In this document: positions 37,660 through 46,759 of the stretch, piece by piece
Numbering within the stretch: position 1 is the stretch's first letter
Layout of the letters: every line of letters starts with the position of its first letter
Source of the DNA: [Pseudomonas] carboxydohydrogena
Lineage (GTDB): Bacteria; Pseudomonadota; Alphaproteobacteria; Rhizobiales; Xanthobacteraceae
DNA length: 64,000 bases
Assembly: GCF_029030725.1 (NCBI RefSeq)
Contig: NZ_CP113162.1
Span: forward strand, 1,424,501-1,488,500
Direction of reading: 5' to 3'
Notes under the pieces: generated by a model
What the model saw: the letters and a program-made list of their open reading frames with translations, nothing else
Databases searched by the model: none
Told to the model about the DNA's origin: nothing
Made by a program: the position numbers and the translations under genes

Positions 37660-39127
37660 TCTGACCGCACTGACGCTCGCCGAAGCCAAACAGGGCCTCA
37701 CCGAGAAAGCTTTCACGGCGCTCGAACTGACCGACGCGCATCTGGCCGCGATGGAGGGTGCGCGCATTCTCAACGCCTATGTGCTGGAGACGCCCGAGCA
37801 GGCGCGCGCGATGGCGAAGGAGGCCGACGCCAAAATTGCGAAAGGCGAGGGCGGCAACCTTCTCGGTATTCCGCTCGGCATCAAGGATCTGTTCGCGACA
37901 AAAGATGTGCGGCTCACGGCTTGCTCGAAAATCCTCGGCGATTTCAAGCCGCCTTATGAATCGACCATCACGGCGCAGCTCTGGCGCGACGGCGCGGTGC
38001 TGCTCGGCAAACTGAACAACGACGAATTCGCGATGGGCTCCTCGAACGAGACCTCTGCGTTCGGCAATGTCATCAATCCGTGGCGGCGCGAGGGATCTGA
38101 TGCGGCGCTGGTGCCGGGCGGCTCCTCCGGCGGTTCGGCGTCGGCGGTGGCGGCGGGTCTGTGTTTAGGTGCGACCGGGACCGATACCGGCGGTTCGATC
38201 CGCCAGCCTGCGGCCTTCACCGGCATCGTCGGCATCAAGCCGACTTATGGCCGCTGCTCGCGCTGGGGCGTGGTCGCGTTCGCGTCATCGCTCGATCAGG
38301 CAGGCCCGTTCGCGCGCACGGTGCGCGATACCGCCATCATGCTGCGCTCGATGGCCGGGCACGATCCGAAAGACACCACCTCGGTCGATCGCGCGGTGCC
38401 GGATTACGAAGCGGCGATCGGCAGGTCCGTGAAGGGCATGAAGATCGGCATTCCGAAGGAATATCGCCTCGACGGCATGTCGCCGGAAATCGAGAGACTG
38501 TGGACGCAGGGCGCGGAATGGCTGAAGGCGGCGGGCGCGGAGATCGTCGAGGTCTCGCTGCCGCACACCCGATACGCGCTGCCGGCTTATTATGTCGTGG
38601 CGCCAGCCGAGGCGTCGTCGAACCTCGCGCGCTACGATGGCGTGCGTTACGGCGCGCGCGTCGATGGCAAGACCATCTCCGAGATGTACGAGAACACCCG
38701 CGCCGCGGGCTTCGGGCCGGAAGTCCGCCGCCGCATCATGATCGGTACCTATGTGCTTTCGGCCGGTTACTACGACGCTTATTATCTGCGCGCGCAGAAG
38801 GTTCGCACCCTCATCAAGAAGGACTTCGAGGACGTGTTTGCCAAGGGCGTGGACGCCATCCTCACGCCCGCGACGCCATCGGCGGCGTTCGGCATCGGCG
38901 AGAAGGGCAAGGCCGACCCGGTCGAGATGTATCTCAACGACATCTTCACGGTGACGGTGAACATGGCGGGCCTGCCGGGCATCGCCGTGCCTGCGGGCAA
39001 GGACGCGCAGGGCCTGCCGCTCGCCTTGCAACTGATCGGTCGTCCGTTCGACGAGGAGACGCTGTTCTCGCTCGGCGAGACCATCGAGCAGGCGGCGGGA
39101 CGGTTCGAGCCGAAGAGGTGGTGGTGA
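37652..39127 (+). CDS. gatA: Asp-tRNA(Asn)/Glu-tRNA(Gln) amidotransferase subunit A
   Basis: The 491-residue amidase-signature enzyme produces ammonia from glutamine for transamidation of misacylated tRNA. The catalytic Lys (GIKDLF, about residue 77), cis-Ser ([15 protein letters not shown]) and nucleophile Ser ([11 protein letters not shown], about 175) are intact. ATG 37652 matches GatA starts ([12 protein letters not shown]); the frame opens 9 bases earlier. Its TGA overlaps the next ATG. Confidence 0.96.
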   Translation: MTDLTALTLAEAKQGLTEKAFTALELTDAHLAAMEGARILNAYVLETPEQARAMAKEADAKIAKGEGGNLLGIPLGIKDLFATKDVRLTACSKILGDFKPPYESTITAQLWRDGAVLLGKLNNDEFAMGSSNETSAFGNVINPWRREGSDAALVPGGSSGGSASAVAAGLCLGATGTDTGGSIRQPAAFTGIVGIKPTYGRCSRWGVVAFASSLDQAGPFARTVRDTAIMLRSMAGHDPKDTTSVDRAVPDYEAAIGRSVKGMKIGIPKEYRLDGMSPEIERLWTQGAEWLKAAGAEIVEVSLPHTRYALPAYYVVAPAEASSNLARYDGVRYGARVDGKTISEMYENTRAAGFGPEVRRRIMIGTYVLSAGYYDAYYLRAQKVRTLIKKDFEDVFAKGVDAILTPATPSAAFGIGEKGKADPVEMYLNDIFTVTVNMAGLPGIAVPAGKDAQGLPLALQLIGRPFDEETLFSLGETIEQAAGRFEPKRWW

Positions 39128-39420
39128 TGAGCATATCGGATTTGAAGGCCAGCCTCGCGCAAACCTCGCCACCGGCCAATCTGTCGCATCCGCTGACGGC
39201 GCTGTGGTGGGTTGCGAAGGGAAACTGGGAACAGGCACATTCCCTTGCGCAACAGACGCCAACGGCGGACGGTGCGTGGGTTCATGCGCATATCCATAGG
39301 GTCGAAGGCGATCTCGGCAATGCGGGCTACTGGTATGGCCGGGCAGGCAAGCCCGTGTCGTCCGAGCCGCTTGAAACCGAATGGGACCAGATCGCGTCGG
39401 AACTGTTGGGCAGGAACTGA
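39127..39420 (+). CDS. Protein of unknown function (97 aa) in the gat row
   Basis: The 97-residue protein starts [19 protein letters not shown] and contains ALWWVAKGNWEQAHSLAQQ and HIHRVEGDLGNAGYWYGRAG, which reads like one or two degenerate helical repeats. Function unknown. Its start overlaps the gatA TGA (TGATG) and its TGA overlaps the chorismate mutase start, so it is inside a coupled translation chain. Confidence 0.75.
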   Translation: MSISDLKASLAQTSPPANLSHPLTALWWVAKGNWEQAHSLAQQTPTADGAWVHAHIHRVEGDLGNAGYWYGRAGKPVSSEPLETEWDQIASELLGRN

Positions 39421-39716
39421 TGTCGTCGGAACCGAAAAATCTGCCGGAACTGCGCGAGGTCATCGACCGGATCGACCGCGATCTCGTTGCGCTGATTTCC
39501 GAGCGTGTGCGCTGCCTCGATCAGGTGATCGCCGTGAAACTGCGGGAAGGGCTTCCGGCCGCGATCCCGGAGCGGGTCGAGGAGGTCGTCGCCCATGTCC
39601 GCGCCGAGGCCGAAGCCGTGGGCGTGCCGCCGGATCTTGCCGAAATGCTCTGGCGCAATCTCATCGGCTGGTCGATCGATTACGAAGAAGAGCACATCAA
39701 GAGCGCCAAATCCTAA
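39420..39716 (+). CDS. Chorismate mutase (AroQ-type)
   Basis: The 98-residue all-helical AroQ-class enzyme converts chorismate to prephenate for Phe/Tyr synthesis. Conserved features include LREVIDRIDRDLVALISERVR, with the Arg that binds chorismate, and VKLREGLPAAIPERVEEV. The fold is short, with no prephenate dehydratase or DAHP domain. ATG 39420 overlaps the previous TGA. Monofunctional forms of about this length exist in alphaproteobacteria. Confidence 0.88.
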   Translation: MSSEPKNLPELREVIDRIDRDLVALISERVRCLDQVIAVKLREGLPAAIPERVEEVVAHVRAEAEAVGVPPDLAEMLWRNLIGWSIDYEEEHIKSAKS

Positions 39717-39815
39717 AATCCGGGCGAAACCGTTAACCCTGTTGGACGTGGACGTCGGGGTATTAGGAAAAAAGCCACGCTAACTCTCAAGACTCGGCGC
39801 TTGAGGAAAGACGGC

Positions 39816-41207
39816 ATGTCACGCGTACGTTCAGTGTTGGGAAGTCTGTCGGTTTGCGCGCTGCTGATCGGCTGCGCGACGATCCGGAACGACCCCGTCA
39901 ATATTGCCGGTACGCCGCCGAATCTGGCCAACAGCCTCGGGCCGGCCTTCGAGGAAAACACCAGCGCGGATCAGACGATCATCGGGCTGTCCTTTTCCGG
40001 CGGCGGCACGCGCGCGGCGGCTTACGCCTACGGCGTGCTGTCGGAAATGGAGCGGATTCCGCTGCGCGGCGCGCAGGGGCCGATGATCGACCGTGTCGAG
40101 TTCATCTCCGGCGTGTCGGGCGGCTCCGTCACCGCCGCCTATTACGGTCTCAGGAAAAGAGAGGGTCTTGCCGATTTCCGCGAGAAGTTCTTGCTGCGCA
40201 ATGCCGAGGAGGGGCTGGAAACCAACCTCAATCTGGCGACGCTGGGCCGGGCTTTCGCGGGCGGCATCAACGATTCCACCGGCTTCCCGCGCTGGCTCGA
40301 CGCGAACCTGTTCAACGGCGCGACGTTCGGGCAATTCCGCGCGATCGGCAAGCCGCGCGTCTGGATCAATGCCTCCGACATCTACAACAGGACGCCGTTC
40401 GTGTTCGGCTCGGTGACCTTCAACGCCATTTGCAGCGATCTGTCGCAATATCCGCTTGCGGACGCCGTCGCGGCATCGGCCGCGGTGCCGGTGGCGTTCG
40501 CGCCGGTCGTGATCCAGTCGTTCCCGAAAGCATGCGACCAGCCGTTGCCGTCCTGGGTCGAGCGCGTGCGCCGGAACAAGAACGCGCCGCCGCTGCTGGC
40601 GAGCTTCGCCAGCGCGCTCGCCAAGTATCATGACGGCGCGGTGCCCTATATCAAGTTGCTGGACGGTGGCCTCGTCGATAATTTCGGACTGTCGGGCTTC
40701 ACCATCGCGCGGCTGTCGTCCGACACGCCTTACGGACCGCTCTCGCCGAAGCAGGCCGTGAGATTGCGGCGCGCGCTGTTTCTGGTGGTGGACGCGTCCG
40801 CTCCCGGACCGTCACCCCAGTGGATCAACACGGTCGAGGGGCCGCGCGGCGCGGACCTTGTGAAGGCCACGGCGGATACGGCCCTTGGCGCCAGCGTCGC
40901 GGGCAGCTTCACCGCCTTCACCAGCACCGTGAACGACTGGCAGGGAGCCTTGATCCGGTGGCGCTGCGGATTGTCGGCGGCCGACCGCGCCAGATACGGC
41001 GCAGGTCCCGGCTGGAATTGCCGGGACATCAAGTTCTTTGTCGGGCGGCTCGGCTTCGATCAGCTCGATCCGGCGCGCGCGCAGCAGTTGGACAATGTTC
41101 CGACCCGGTTTCACCTGCCGCGAGAGCAGGTGGACGACGTGATCGAGGCGGGCCGGGACACGCTGCGGGGAAGTCCGGTTTTCAAGACCTTCGCTGCGAG
41201 CCTCTGA
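39816..41207 (+). CDS. Patatin-like phospholipase, lipoprotein
   Basis: The 463-residue protein has a lipoprotein signal peptide with lipobox LIGC (Cys near 20). The patatin catalytic features follow: glycine-rich oxyanion loop [11 protein letters not shown], nucleophile Ser in GVSGGS and Asp in DGGLVDN. This Ser-Asp dyad hydrolyses lipid acyl esters. Outer-membrane or periplasmic location is inferred from the lipobox. The ATG at 39816 follows TTGAGGAAAGACGGC; the upstream TTG at 39801 is unlikely. It stands between chorismate mutase and gatB. Confidence 0.9.
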   Translation: MSRVRSVLGSLSVCALLIGCATIRNDPVNIAGTPPNLANSLGPAFEENTSADQTIIGLSFSGGGTRAAAYAYGVLSEMERIPLRGAQGPMIDRVEFISGVSGGSVTAAYYGLRKREGLADFREKFLLRNAEEGLETNLNLATLGRAFAGGINDSTGFPRWLDANLFNGATFGQFRAIGKPRVWINASDIYNRTPFVFGSVTFNAICSDLSQYPLADAVAASAAVPVAFAPVVIQSFPKACDQPLPSWVERVRRNKNAPPLLASFASALAKYHDGAVPYIKLLDGGLVDNFGLSGFTIARLSSDTPYGPLSPKQAVRLRRALFLVVDASAPGPSPQWINTVEGPRGADLVKATADTALGASVAGSFTAFTSTVNDWQGALIRWRCGLSAADRARYGAGPGWNCRDIKFFVGRLGFDQLDPARAQQLDNVPTRFHLPREQVDDVIEAGRDTLRGSPVFKTFAASL

Positions 41208-41259
41208 CACCACCGCGCGGGGGTTTTCTCTTGTTCGCGGGCGCGGTAAAAGCCGCCCC

Positions 41260-42744
41260 ATGAATGCATCCGTCGATCCCAAAAAGCTCATCAGGGGCGT
41301 CACCGGCGACTGGGAAGTCGTGATCGGGCTGGAAGTCCATGCCCAGGTGACCTCGAACTCCAAGCTGTTTTCCGGCGCCTCGACCGAATTCGGCGGCGCG
41401 CCCAACGAGCATGTGTCGCTGGTCGATGCGGCGATGCCAGGCATGCTGCCCGTGATCAACGAGGAATGCGTCGCGCAGGCGGTCCGCACCGGGCTCGGCC
41501 TCAAGGCGCAGATCAACCTGAAATCGACCTTCGACCGGAAGAACTATTTCTATCCCGATTTGCCGCAGGGCTATCAGATCAGCCAGTACAAGTCGCCGAT
41601 CGTCGGCGAGGGCACGGTCATCATCGACACCCCGGACGGCGGCACCGCGTCGGTCGGCATCGAGCGGCTGCATCTGGAACAGGACGCGGGCAAGTCGTTG
41701 CACGACCAGCACCCGGCGATGTCCTATGTCGATCTCAACCGCTCGGGCGTCGCCCTGATGGAGATCGTCTCCAAGCCGGACATGCGCTCGTCCGACGAGG
41801 CCAAGGCCTATGTCGCCAAGCTGCGCAGTATCCTGCGTTATCTCGGCACCTGCGACGGCGACATGGAGAAGGGCAACCTGCGCGCCGACGTCAACGTGTC
41901 GGTGCGCCGGCCGGGCGAGCCTTTCGGCACCCGCTGCGAGATCAAGAACGTCAACTCGATCCGTTTCATCGGTCAGGCGATCGAGTTCGAGGCCCGCCGC
42001 CAGATCGAGATCATCGAGGATGGCGGTACTATCGAGCAGGAGACTCGGCTCTATGACCCCAACAAGGGTGAGACGCGGTCGATGCGCTCCAAGGAGGAGG
42101 CGCACGATTACCGCTACTTCCCCGATCCCGATTTGCTGCCGCTGGAATTCACCGCCGCCTATGTCGAGGAACTGAAGGCCGGGCTGCCGGAACTACCCGA
42201 CGAGAAGCGGGTTCGGTTCATCGAAGCTTACGGCCTGACGCCCTATGACGCCGGCGTTCTGGTTGCCGAGCGGGAGAGCGCCGACTTCTACGAGGCGGTG
42301 CTGACTGGGCTCGGCAACGCCGGACGCGACGGCAAGCTCGCCGCCAACTGGGTCATCAACGAGTTGTTCGGCCGCCTGAACAAGGAAGGGCAGGAGATTG
42401 CCGCATCCCCGGTCTCGGCTGCGCAGCTTGCCGCGATCATCGACCTGATCGGAGAAGGAACGATCTCCGGCAAGATCGCCAAGGACCTGTTCGAGATCGT
42501 CTGGACCAAGGGCGGCGATCCGAAGGCGCTGGTCGAGAGCCTCGGCATGAAGCAGGTCACCGATCTCGGCGCGATCGAGAAGGTGGTGGACGACATCATC
42601 GCCGCCAACCCCGACAAGGTGGAGCAAGCGCGCGCCAAGCCGCAACTGATCGGCTGGTTCGTGGGTCAGGTGATGAAATCGTCGGGCGGCAAGGTCAATC
42701 CGCAGGCCGTCAACGATCTTCTCAAGACCAAACTCGGCATCTGA
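41260..42744 (+). CDS. gatB: Asp-tRNA(Asn)/Glu-tRNA(Gln) amidotransferase subunit B
   Basis: The 494-residue kinase-like subunit phosphorylates the misacylated tRNA acyl group before amidation. Core motifs include [38 protein letters not shown] and [23 protein letters not shown], followed by the tRNA-binding YqeY-like C-terminus. The GatC/A/B set is complete in this window although other genes separate A from B. Presence of GatCAB suggests that Asn-tRNA and/or Gln-tRNA are made indirectly. Confidence 0.96.
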   Translation: MNASVDPKKLIRGVTGDWEVVIGLEVHAQVTSNSKLFSGASTEFGGAPNEHVSLVDAAMPGMLPVINEECVAQAVRTGLGLKAQINLKSTFDRKNYFYPDLPQGYQISQYKSPIVGEGTVIIDTPDGGTASVGIERLHLEQDAGKSLHDQHPAMSYVDLNRSGVALMEIVSKPDMRSSDEAKAYVAKLRSILRYLGTCDGDMEKGNLRADVNVSVRRPGEPFGTRCEIKNVNSIRFIGQAIEFEARRQIEIIEDGGTIEQETRLYDPNKGETRSMRSKEEAHDYRYFPDPDLLPLEFTAAYVEELKAGLPELPDEKRVRFIEAYGLTPYDAGVLVAERESADFYEAVLTGLGNAGRDGKLAANWVINELFGRLNKEGQEIAASPVSAAQLAAIIDLIGEGTISGKIAKDLFEIVWTKGGDPKALVESLGMKQVTDLGAIEKVVDDIIAANPDKVEQARAKPQLIGWFVGQVMKSSGGKVNPQAVNDLLKTKLGI

Positions 42745-42762
42745 ACGCGCGAGACACGATCC

Positions 42763-42800
42763 AAAACGGCGTCGCACGGCATTCGTGCGGCGCCGTTTTT
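42763..42800 (+). terminator. Rho-independent terminator after gatB
   Basis: Stem AAAACGGCG(T)CGCACG with (G)CGCCGTTTT arms, one bulged mismatch pair, loop GCATT and a T-run. Ends the gat row. Confidence 0.82.
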
Positions 42801-43280
42801 ATGTCGGATGGCGTATGTGAGGCGGTGATCGCGATTCGCGAATCGGCGGAGTGAAGTGTCGAAACGGCTGCCGATGCGAGCGCAGATCGCCTCAAAAGGA
42901 AAAATCCACGAAAATAATTTCGTTGCCAAAAATTCCGACTCAGAGTCCGCGAAGCGTGTTTTTTCGTGCCGATAGCGCGCGTGCCCGGCTTTCCGCGTTG
43001 CATTGCTGCTTTTCATTCGATGCAAGTAATGTCCGTCTATCAGATGTTTTTTGAATTTCTTGCGGCGAGGGACGATCGAAGGCGTCTCGCGCGGCTCTCG
43101 CGCCGGCAATGCGTGGCGATGTTTTGAGAGTCAGCGCGGCTGTCGCATCGTGCTTGTTGCGTCAACACTTCCTTAAGCGGGACACTGTTTTTTTTAACGC
43201 GTTGGTGTAATCCAAATGCAGTGCATTTCGATTCCCGAGTGCACGACAGCGACAAAGCCATCTCATTAATGGAGGGCAAC
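42801..43280. other. Gene-poor region downstream of gatB
   Basis: No supported gene in 480 bases. A perfect 15-nt palindrome AAATGCA-G-TGCATTT (43214-43228) lies about 50 bases before the small basic gene and is a possible regulatory site. A T-rich run sits near 43185-43196. Confidence 0.55.
43214..43228. promoter_or_regulatory. Palindromic site upstream of the histone-like gene
   Basis: Perfect odd palindrome AAATGCAGTGCATTT. Its position 53 bases upstream of the ATG is suited to a regulator site. Factor unknown. Confidence 0.4.
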
Positions 43281-43379
43281 ATGGCCAAGAAAGCGAAGAA
43301 GGCGAAAGCCAAGAAGGCGAAGTCGGCAGTGAAGAAGACTGCCAAGAAGACCCGCAAGGTCGCCAAGAAGAAGAAGTAA
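43281..43379 (+). CDS. Lysine-rich histone-like small protein (32 aa)
   Basis: A 32-codon frame begins at ATG 43281 after a strong TGGAGGGCAAC ribosome site. It encodes MAKKAKKAKAKKAKSAVKKT then AKKTRKVAKKKK, consisting almost only of Lys, Ala, Thr and Val. This matches the small histone-H1-like/AlgP-type basic proteins of Bradyrhizobium relatives, which likely bind DNA or RNA nonspecifically. It ends in TAA 43377-43379. A stem TTGCCGGC/GCCGGCAA lies just after (43396-43419). Short but convincing because of the ribosome site, composition and isolated position. Confidence 0.78.
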   Translation: MAKKAKKAKAKKAKSAVKKTAKKTRKVAKKKK

Positions 43380-44034
43380 GGCTCCGCCTTACGGATTGCC
43401 GGCAGCTTGAAGCCGGCAACGTCATAAGGACCAGTGTCGGCTTCGGCGGACACTTCCGGCCCGGATTGACGACAGAGGGTGTCGGCGAGACATCAGGAGA
43501 GACGGTCGGACAGGCGGCAGAATTCTGTAGCCGACCCGGCAGAAGGGCGTCAGCGCTCTTCGTACGTTGCGGATCTCGTGTCCGCAGTTCACCGGAACTT
43601 CCGGTTGAATCTCAATCCTGACGTGTTCACCGACGCCCTCGTTTCTTTATCGGGCCGGTTTCTCGACCGGCTTCCGACGTTGGCCTTGAGCCAGCCTGTT
43701 CCAGATAGATCGATCGTCCCCGGAACCATTGCCGCGTGTGATTGCCCGCATCGGGCCTGTTTGGCCGATGGTTACCGGCTTCCCAAACGTCAGCCTGAAT
43801 CCTCTCTGAACGATTTGCGAAGCGCTTGAAGAATCGAAGATTTCCGCCGCGTCCCGAATCGTGCGCGGCCGCCCGTTGAGATTCGATTCATCTCGATACT
43901 TAAACCACCCTTCAAATTTTAGCGGTCAGATCACCCTCACAAGCCGGTCAACCGGCGAGGGGATGTGAAAGACGGATTTGGACAGGAGCCGCGGTCGGCC
44001 AGATGCCGCCCGGCCCGTGATGAAGGAGGGTGCA
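43380..44034. other. Gene-poor region before the Sel1-like gene
   Basis: About 650 bases without a persuasive gene. Two hairpins (43396-43419; AGTGTC/GACACT at 43434-43455) lie just after the basic gene. An open frame 43479-43829 has no family resemblance or clean ribosome site and is not called. Confidence 0.5.
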
Positions 44035-44301
44035 ATGTTTCAGATGGCCATCGACCAGACCGGTGCTTTCCCGGTTGAAGCAAGTGCGAACGGCGATGTG
44101 CTGTTCGATCTTGGGCTGATGTTCTCGACGGGCCGTGACGGCATCGTCGATCTCGTCGCCGCGCACAAATGGTTCAATCTGGCGGCGCTCAAGGGGCGGG
44201 TGGATGCGATCCAGTTGCGCCGCGAACTGGCCGAGCAGATGTCGGCGGAAGACATCGCGCTGGCCCAGCGCGAGGCTCGTGCATGGATGACGGCGCACTA
44301 A
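44035..44301 (+). CDS. Sel1-repeat-like small protein
   Basis: The 88-residue protein contains one Sel1-type helical unit: DVLFDLGLMFSTGRDG followed by DLVAAHKWFNLAALKGR, the pattern of TPR-like SLR repeats (LG..Y..G..v..d...A..W...AA..G). Such repeats mediate protein contacts. The ATG follows GAAGGAGGGTGCA. Single-repeat proteins of this type occur in Bradyrhizobium relatives; their partner is unknown. Confidence 0.78.
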   Translation: MFQMAIDQTGAFPVEASANGDVLFDLGLMFSTGRDGIVDLVAAHKWFNLAALKGRVDAIQLRRELAEQMSAEDIALAQREARAWMTAH

Positions 44302-44724
44302 CCATCGCTGTTTGCGGTTTGGCTCCGAGGTTCCATGGAGAAGCCTCGGTTCCGCGTGGGCGTCTCGTTCGCCGGCCCGCGTCGCGTGCGACCGCCTTTT
44401 GGCGCGGCTGTCTCTTTTTGCAGGTTGGCTTCGGCGCTCGTATTCGGCGCTAGCGACGGTGTCTGCCGATAATGGGATGATGTCTTGCACCTCGCGCAAG
44501 AACATGCCCATCGATAGCCGCATTCGATTGCTTGATAGAAAAAATGGCGCATTCTGGTGGCGGACGGTTGGATCTCCTGCACAGTCCAGCTTCTGCTTGA
44601 CAATCAAGGCGCTTCCCAAGCATTGCAGAACCCAATACCAACGCATTTTGTGTGCATTCGTGCACAGGCATAGGCATTCAAGGGAGAGCGCTCGGCGAGA
44701 TGAGTGTTCGATGTGAGAGCGCTC
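44302..44724. other. Region between Sel1-like gene and selC
   Basis: About 420 bases with no supported gene. Frames open on both strands here look like chance. It should hold the selC/selB promoter, not identified. Confidence 0.5.
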
Positions 44725-44817
44725 GGAGGCGTTTGGGTTCCTGGTCTGCCCGGTCTTCAAAGCCGGTGAGACCGGGGAGCCCGGTCTTGCAGGTTTGTTT
44801 CCTGTCCGCCTTCGCCA
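44725..44817 (+). tRNA. selC: tRNA-Sec (UCA anticodon)
   Basis: A 93-nt tRNA including CCA. The acceptor arm GGAGGCG pairs with CGCCTTC (one G-U), with G discriminator then CCA. Anticodon arm CCGGT-CTTCAAA-GCCGG gives anticodon TCA. The long extra arm AGACCGGG-GAG-CCCGGTCT is a perfect 8-bp hairpin, and the T stem GCAGG/CCTGT is intact. Those features identify tRNA-Sec. Odd points: the T loop is TTTGTTT instead of TTCGA-like, the eighth acceptor pair is a T-C mismatch, and the D arm pairs weakly. The position 53 bases upstream of selB supports the call. Confidence 0.85.
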
Positions 44818-44869
44818 CTTGCCACAACCTCGCCGCCGCCGGGGTCATCGACGACCCGTGCAACACGCG

Positions 44870-46669
44870 ATGACGACGCACGTCGTCGCCACGGCCGGTC
44901 ATGTCGATCACGGCAAGAGCACCCTGGTTCGCGCGCTGACCGGGATGGAGCCGGATCGCTGGGAGGAGGAGCGCCGGCGAGGGCTCACCATCGATCTCGG
45001 GTTTGCCTGGACGACCTTGCCCTCCGGCCGCGAGGTCGCCTTCGTGGACGTGCCCGGCCACGGGAAATACATCCGCAACGCGCTGGCAGGTTTGGGAACG
45101 GTGCCGGTGGTGTGCTTCGTGGTGGCCGCCGACGAAGGCTGGTCGGCGCAATCCAGCGATCATCGCGATGCCATCGCGGCGCTTGGCATCAGCCACGGAA
45201 TGATCGTGGTGACCAAGGCCGATCGCGCGCCGGATCTCGTGGCGGCGACCATCGAGCGTGCCCGCAGCGAGTTCGCGCACACCGGCCTGCGCGACGCGCC
45301 AGCGGTCGCCGTATCGGCCATGGAAGGCACCGGGCTGGACAGGTTCAGGCAGGTCCTCGACGACGTGCTCGCCAAGGCGCCAGCGCCTGACGCAAACGGC
45401 CGTCTCCGGATGTGGATCGACCGTTCGTTCAGTGTCTCGGGCGCGGGCACGGTGGTGACAGGTACCCTTGTCGCCGGCACGCTGACCAAGGGCGACAGGC
45501 TCGTGGTGGCCGGCGAGGGACGGGAGCCGCGCGAGGTTGTCGTCCGTGCACTGGAATCGCGGGATGCGTCTGCCGACGCTCTCCATCCCATGAATCGCGC
45601 CGCGGTCAACCTGCGCGGTGTGTCCGCGGGGGACGTCCGTCGCGGTCAGGCGCTGATCGCGCCGGATGCCTGGCTCATGTCCACGGTCGTCGATGTACGC
45701 CGGATCGGAGGTGCCGCGCTCGACGAGGTGCCTGCGCAACTCACCGTGCATGTCGGAACGGCGACGGTGCCCGCCCAACTGCGCGGCTTCGATGCCGGGC
45801 ATGCGCGGATCACCCTCGACTGGCCTCTGCCGCTGATCGTGGGTGACCGGTTGCTGCTGCGCGATCCGGCGCGCCATCTCGTACTCGGCGGTGTCGGTGT
45901 GCTGGACCCGGACCCGCCACAGCTGCTGCGCCGCGGAGACAGCGCAAGGCGCAAGGCGGTGCTGGCCGCCATGCCGCCCGGCGGCGACGTGCTGGCCAAG
46001 GTGGCGGGGCAGGGTGCCGTGAAGGTCGATGACCTGCGCCGGATCGGTCTGGTCGATTCCGATGTCGCGCCGCCATCCGGGGTTCGTGAACTTGGCGGCT
46101 GGTGGGTGCACGTTCCCGCGTATGACGCGTGGCGGCAGCGGCTGCGGACCCTCGTGGAGGAGGATGCCCGGCGGGATCAGCTCACGCCCGGCGTCTCGCA
46201 GGGGGCCGTGCGCGACGCCCTTGGCGCACCTGCCGCGCATTTCGTCGATCGTCTTGTCGCGGACGCGGGTCTTGAACAGCACAGCGGTTACGTCCGGCTG
46301 CCACGGGTCCACACCGACCTTGGACGCGCCGAGGCCGGAGTGGCCGCGCTCGAGGCGCGGTTGCTCGCCAATCCCTTCCTCGCGCCGTTGGCGGGGGATC
46401 TGACGGCCCTCGGCCTGGGAGTGCGCGAACTGGCCGCGGCCGAGCGCGCCCGGCGCGTGTTCCGTCTTCAGGGAGGCGTGGTGTTGCTGCCGACCGCGCC
46501 GGAGCTTGCGGTAGAGGCGCTGGCGCGACTGCCGCAACCCTTCACCACCAGTCAGGCACGGCAGGCCCTTGGTACTAGCCGCAGGGTGGCGATTCCGTTG
46601 TTGGAGTATCTTGACGGACGCGGCATGACGCGCCGGATCGACGACGAACATCGCGAGGTGGTGCGGTGA
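44870..46669 (+). CDS. selB: Selenocysteine-specific elongation factor SelB
   Basis: The 599-residue GTPase delivers Sec-tRNA to UGA codons and binds the SECIS hairpin. The EF-Tu-like part shows GHVDHGKST, DVPGHGKY and TKAD GTP motifs in the first 140 residues, followed by beta-barrel domains and C-terminal winged helices (from about 400) for RNA. The ATG at 44870 yields the normal SelB start MTTHVVATAGHVDHG; the frame opens upstream inside selC. Immediately after selC and head-to-head in function with the Sec-containing FDH operon downstream (convergent). selA and selD are not in this window. Confidence 0.95.
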   Translation: MTTHVVATAGHVDHGKSTLVRALTGMEPDRWEEERRRGLTIDLGFAWTTLPSGREVAFVDVPGHGKYIRNALAGLGTVPVVCFVVAADEGWSAQSSDHRDAIAALGISHGMIVVTKADRAPDLVAATIERARSEFAHTGLRDAPAVAVSAMEGTGLDRFRQVLDDVLAKAPAPDANGRLRMWIDRSFSVSGAGTVVTGTLVAGTLTKGDRLVVAGEGREPREVVVRALESRDASADALHPMNRAAVNLRGVSAGDVRRGQALIAPDAWLMSTVVDVRRIGGAALDEVPAQLTVHVGTATVPAQLRGFDAGHARITLDWPLPLIVGDRLLLRDPARHLVLGGVGVLDPDPPQLLRRGDSARRKAVLAAMPPGGDVLAKVAGQGAVKVDDLRRIGLVDSDVAPPSGVRELGGWWVHVPAYDAWRQRLRTLVEEDARRDQLTPGVSQGAVRDALGAPAAHFVDRLVADAGLEQHSGYVRLPRVHTDLGRAEAGVAALEARLLANPFLAPLAGDLTALGLGVRELAAAERARRVFRLQGGVVLLPTAPELAVEALARLPQPFTTSQARQALGTSRRVAIPLLEYLDGRGMTRRIDDEHREVVR

Positions 46670-46701
46670 AGGGGCGGACCCGTTCGCTCCTCGAAACGCA
46701 A

Positions 46702-46724
46702 ATGCCCGGCGTGAAGCCGGGCAT
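46702..46724. terminator. Hairpin between selB and the FDH operon ends
   Basis: Stem ATGCCCGGC/GCCGGGCAT with a GTGAA loop, in the convergent gap. No T-run follows it closely; it resembles short GC palindromes dispersed in this bacterial group and may act as a bidirectional terminator. Confidence 0.5.
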
Positions 46725-46759
46725 GACGCGAGAGTAATCCCGTTTAAGGCGAAAGCGTT

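Noticed and set aside
43479-43829. 116-codon plus-strand frame
   Set aside because: No ribosome site or domain; composition random-like.
43948-44760. 270-codon minus-strand frame over the Sel1-like gene and selC
   Set aside because: No family likeness, low-quality composition, overlaps better-supported features.
44678-46651. 657-codon minus-strand frame opposite selB
   Set aside because: Shadow; would cover selC and selB, both strongly supported.
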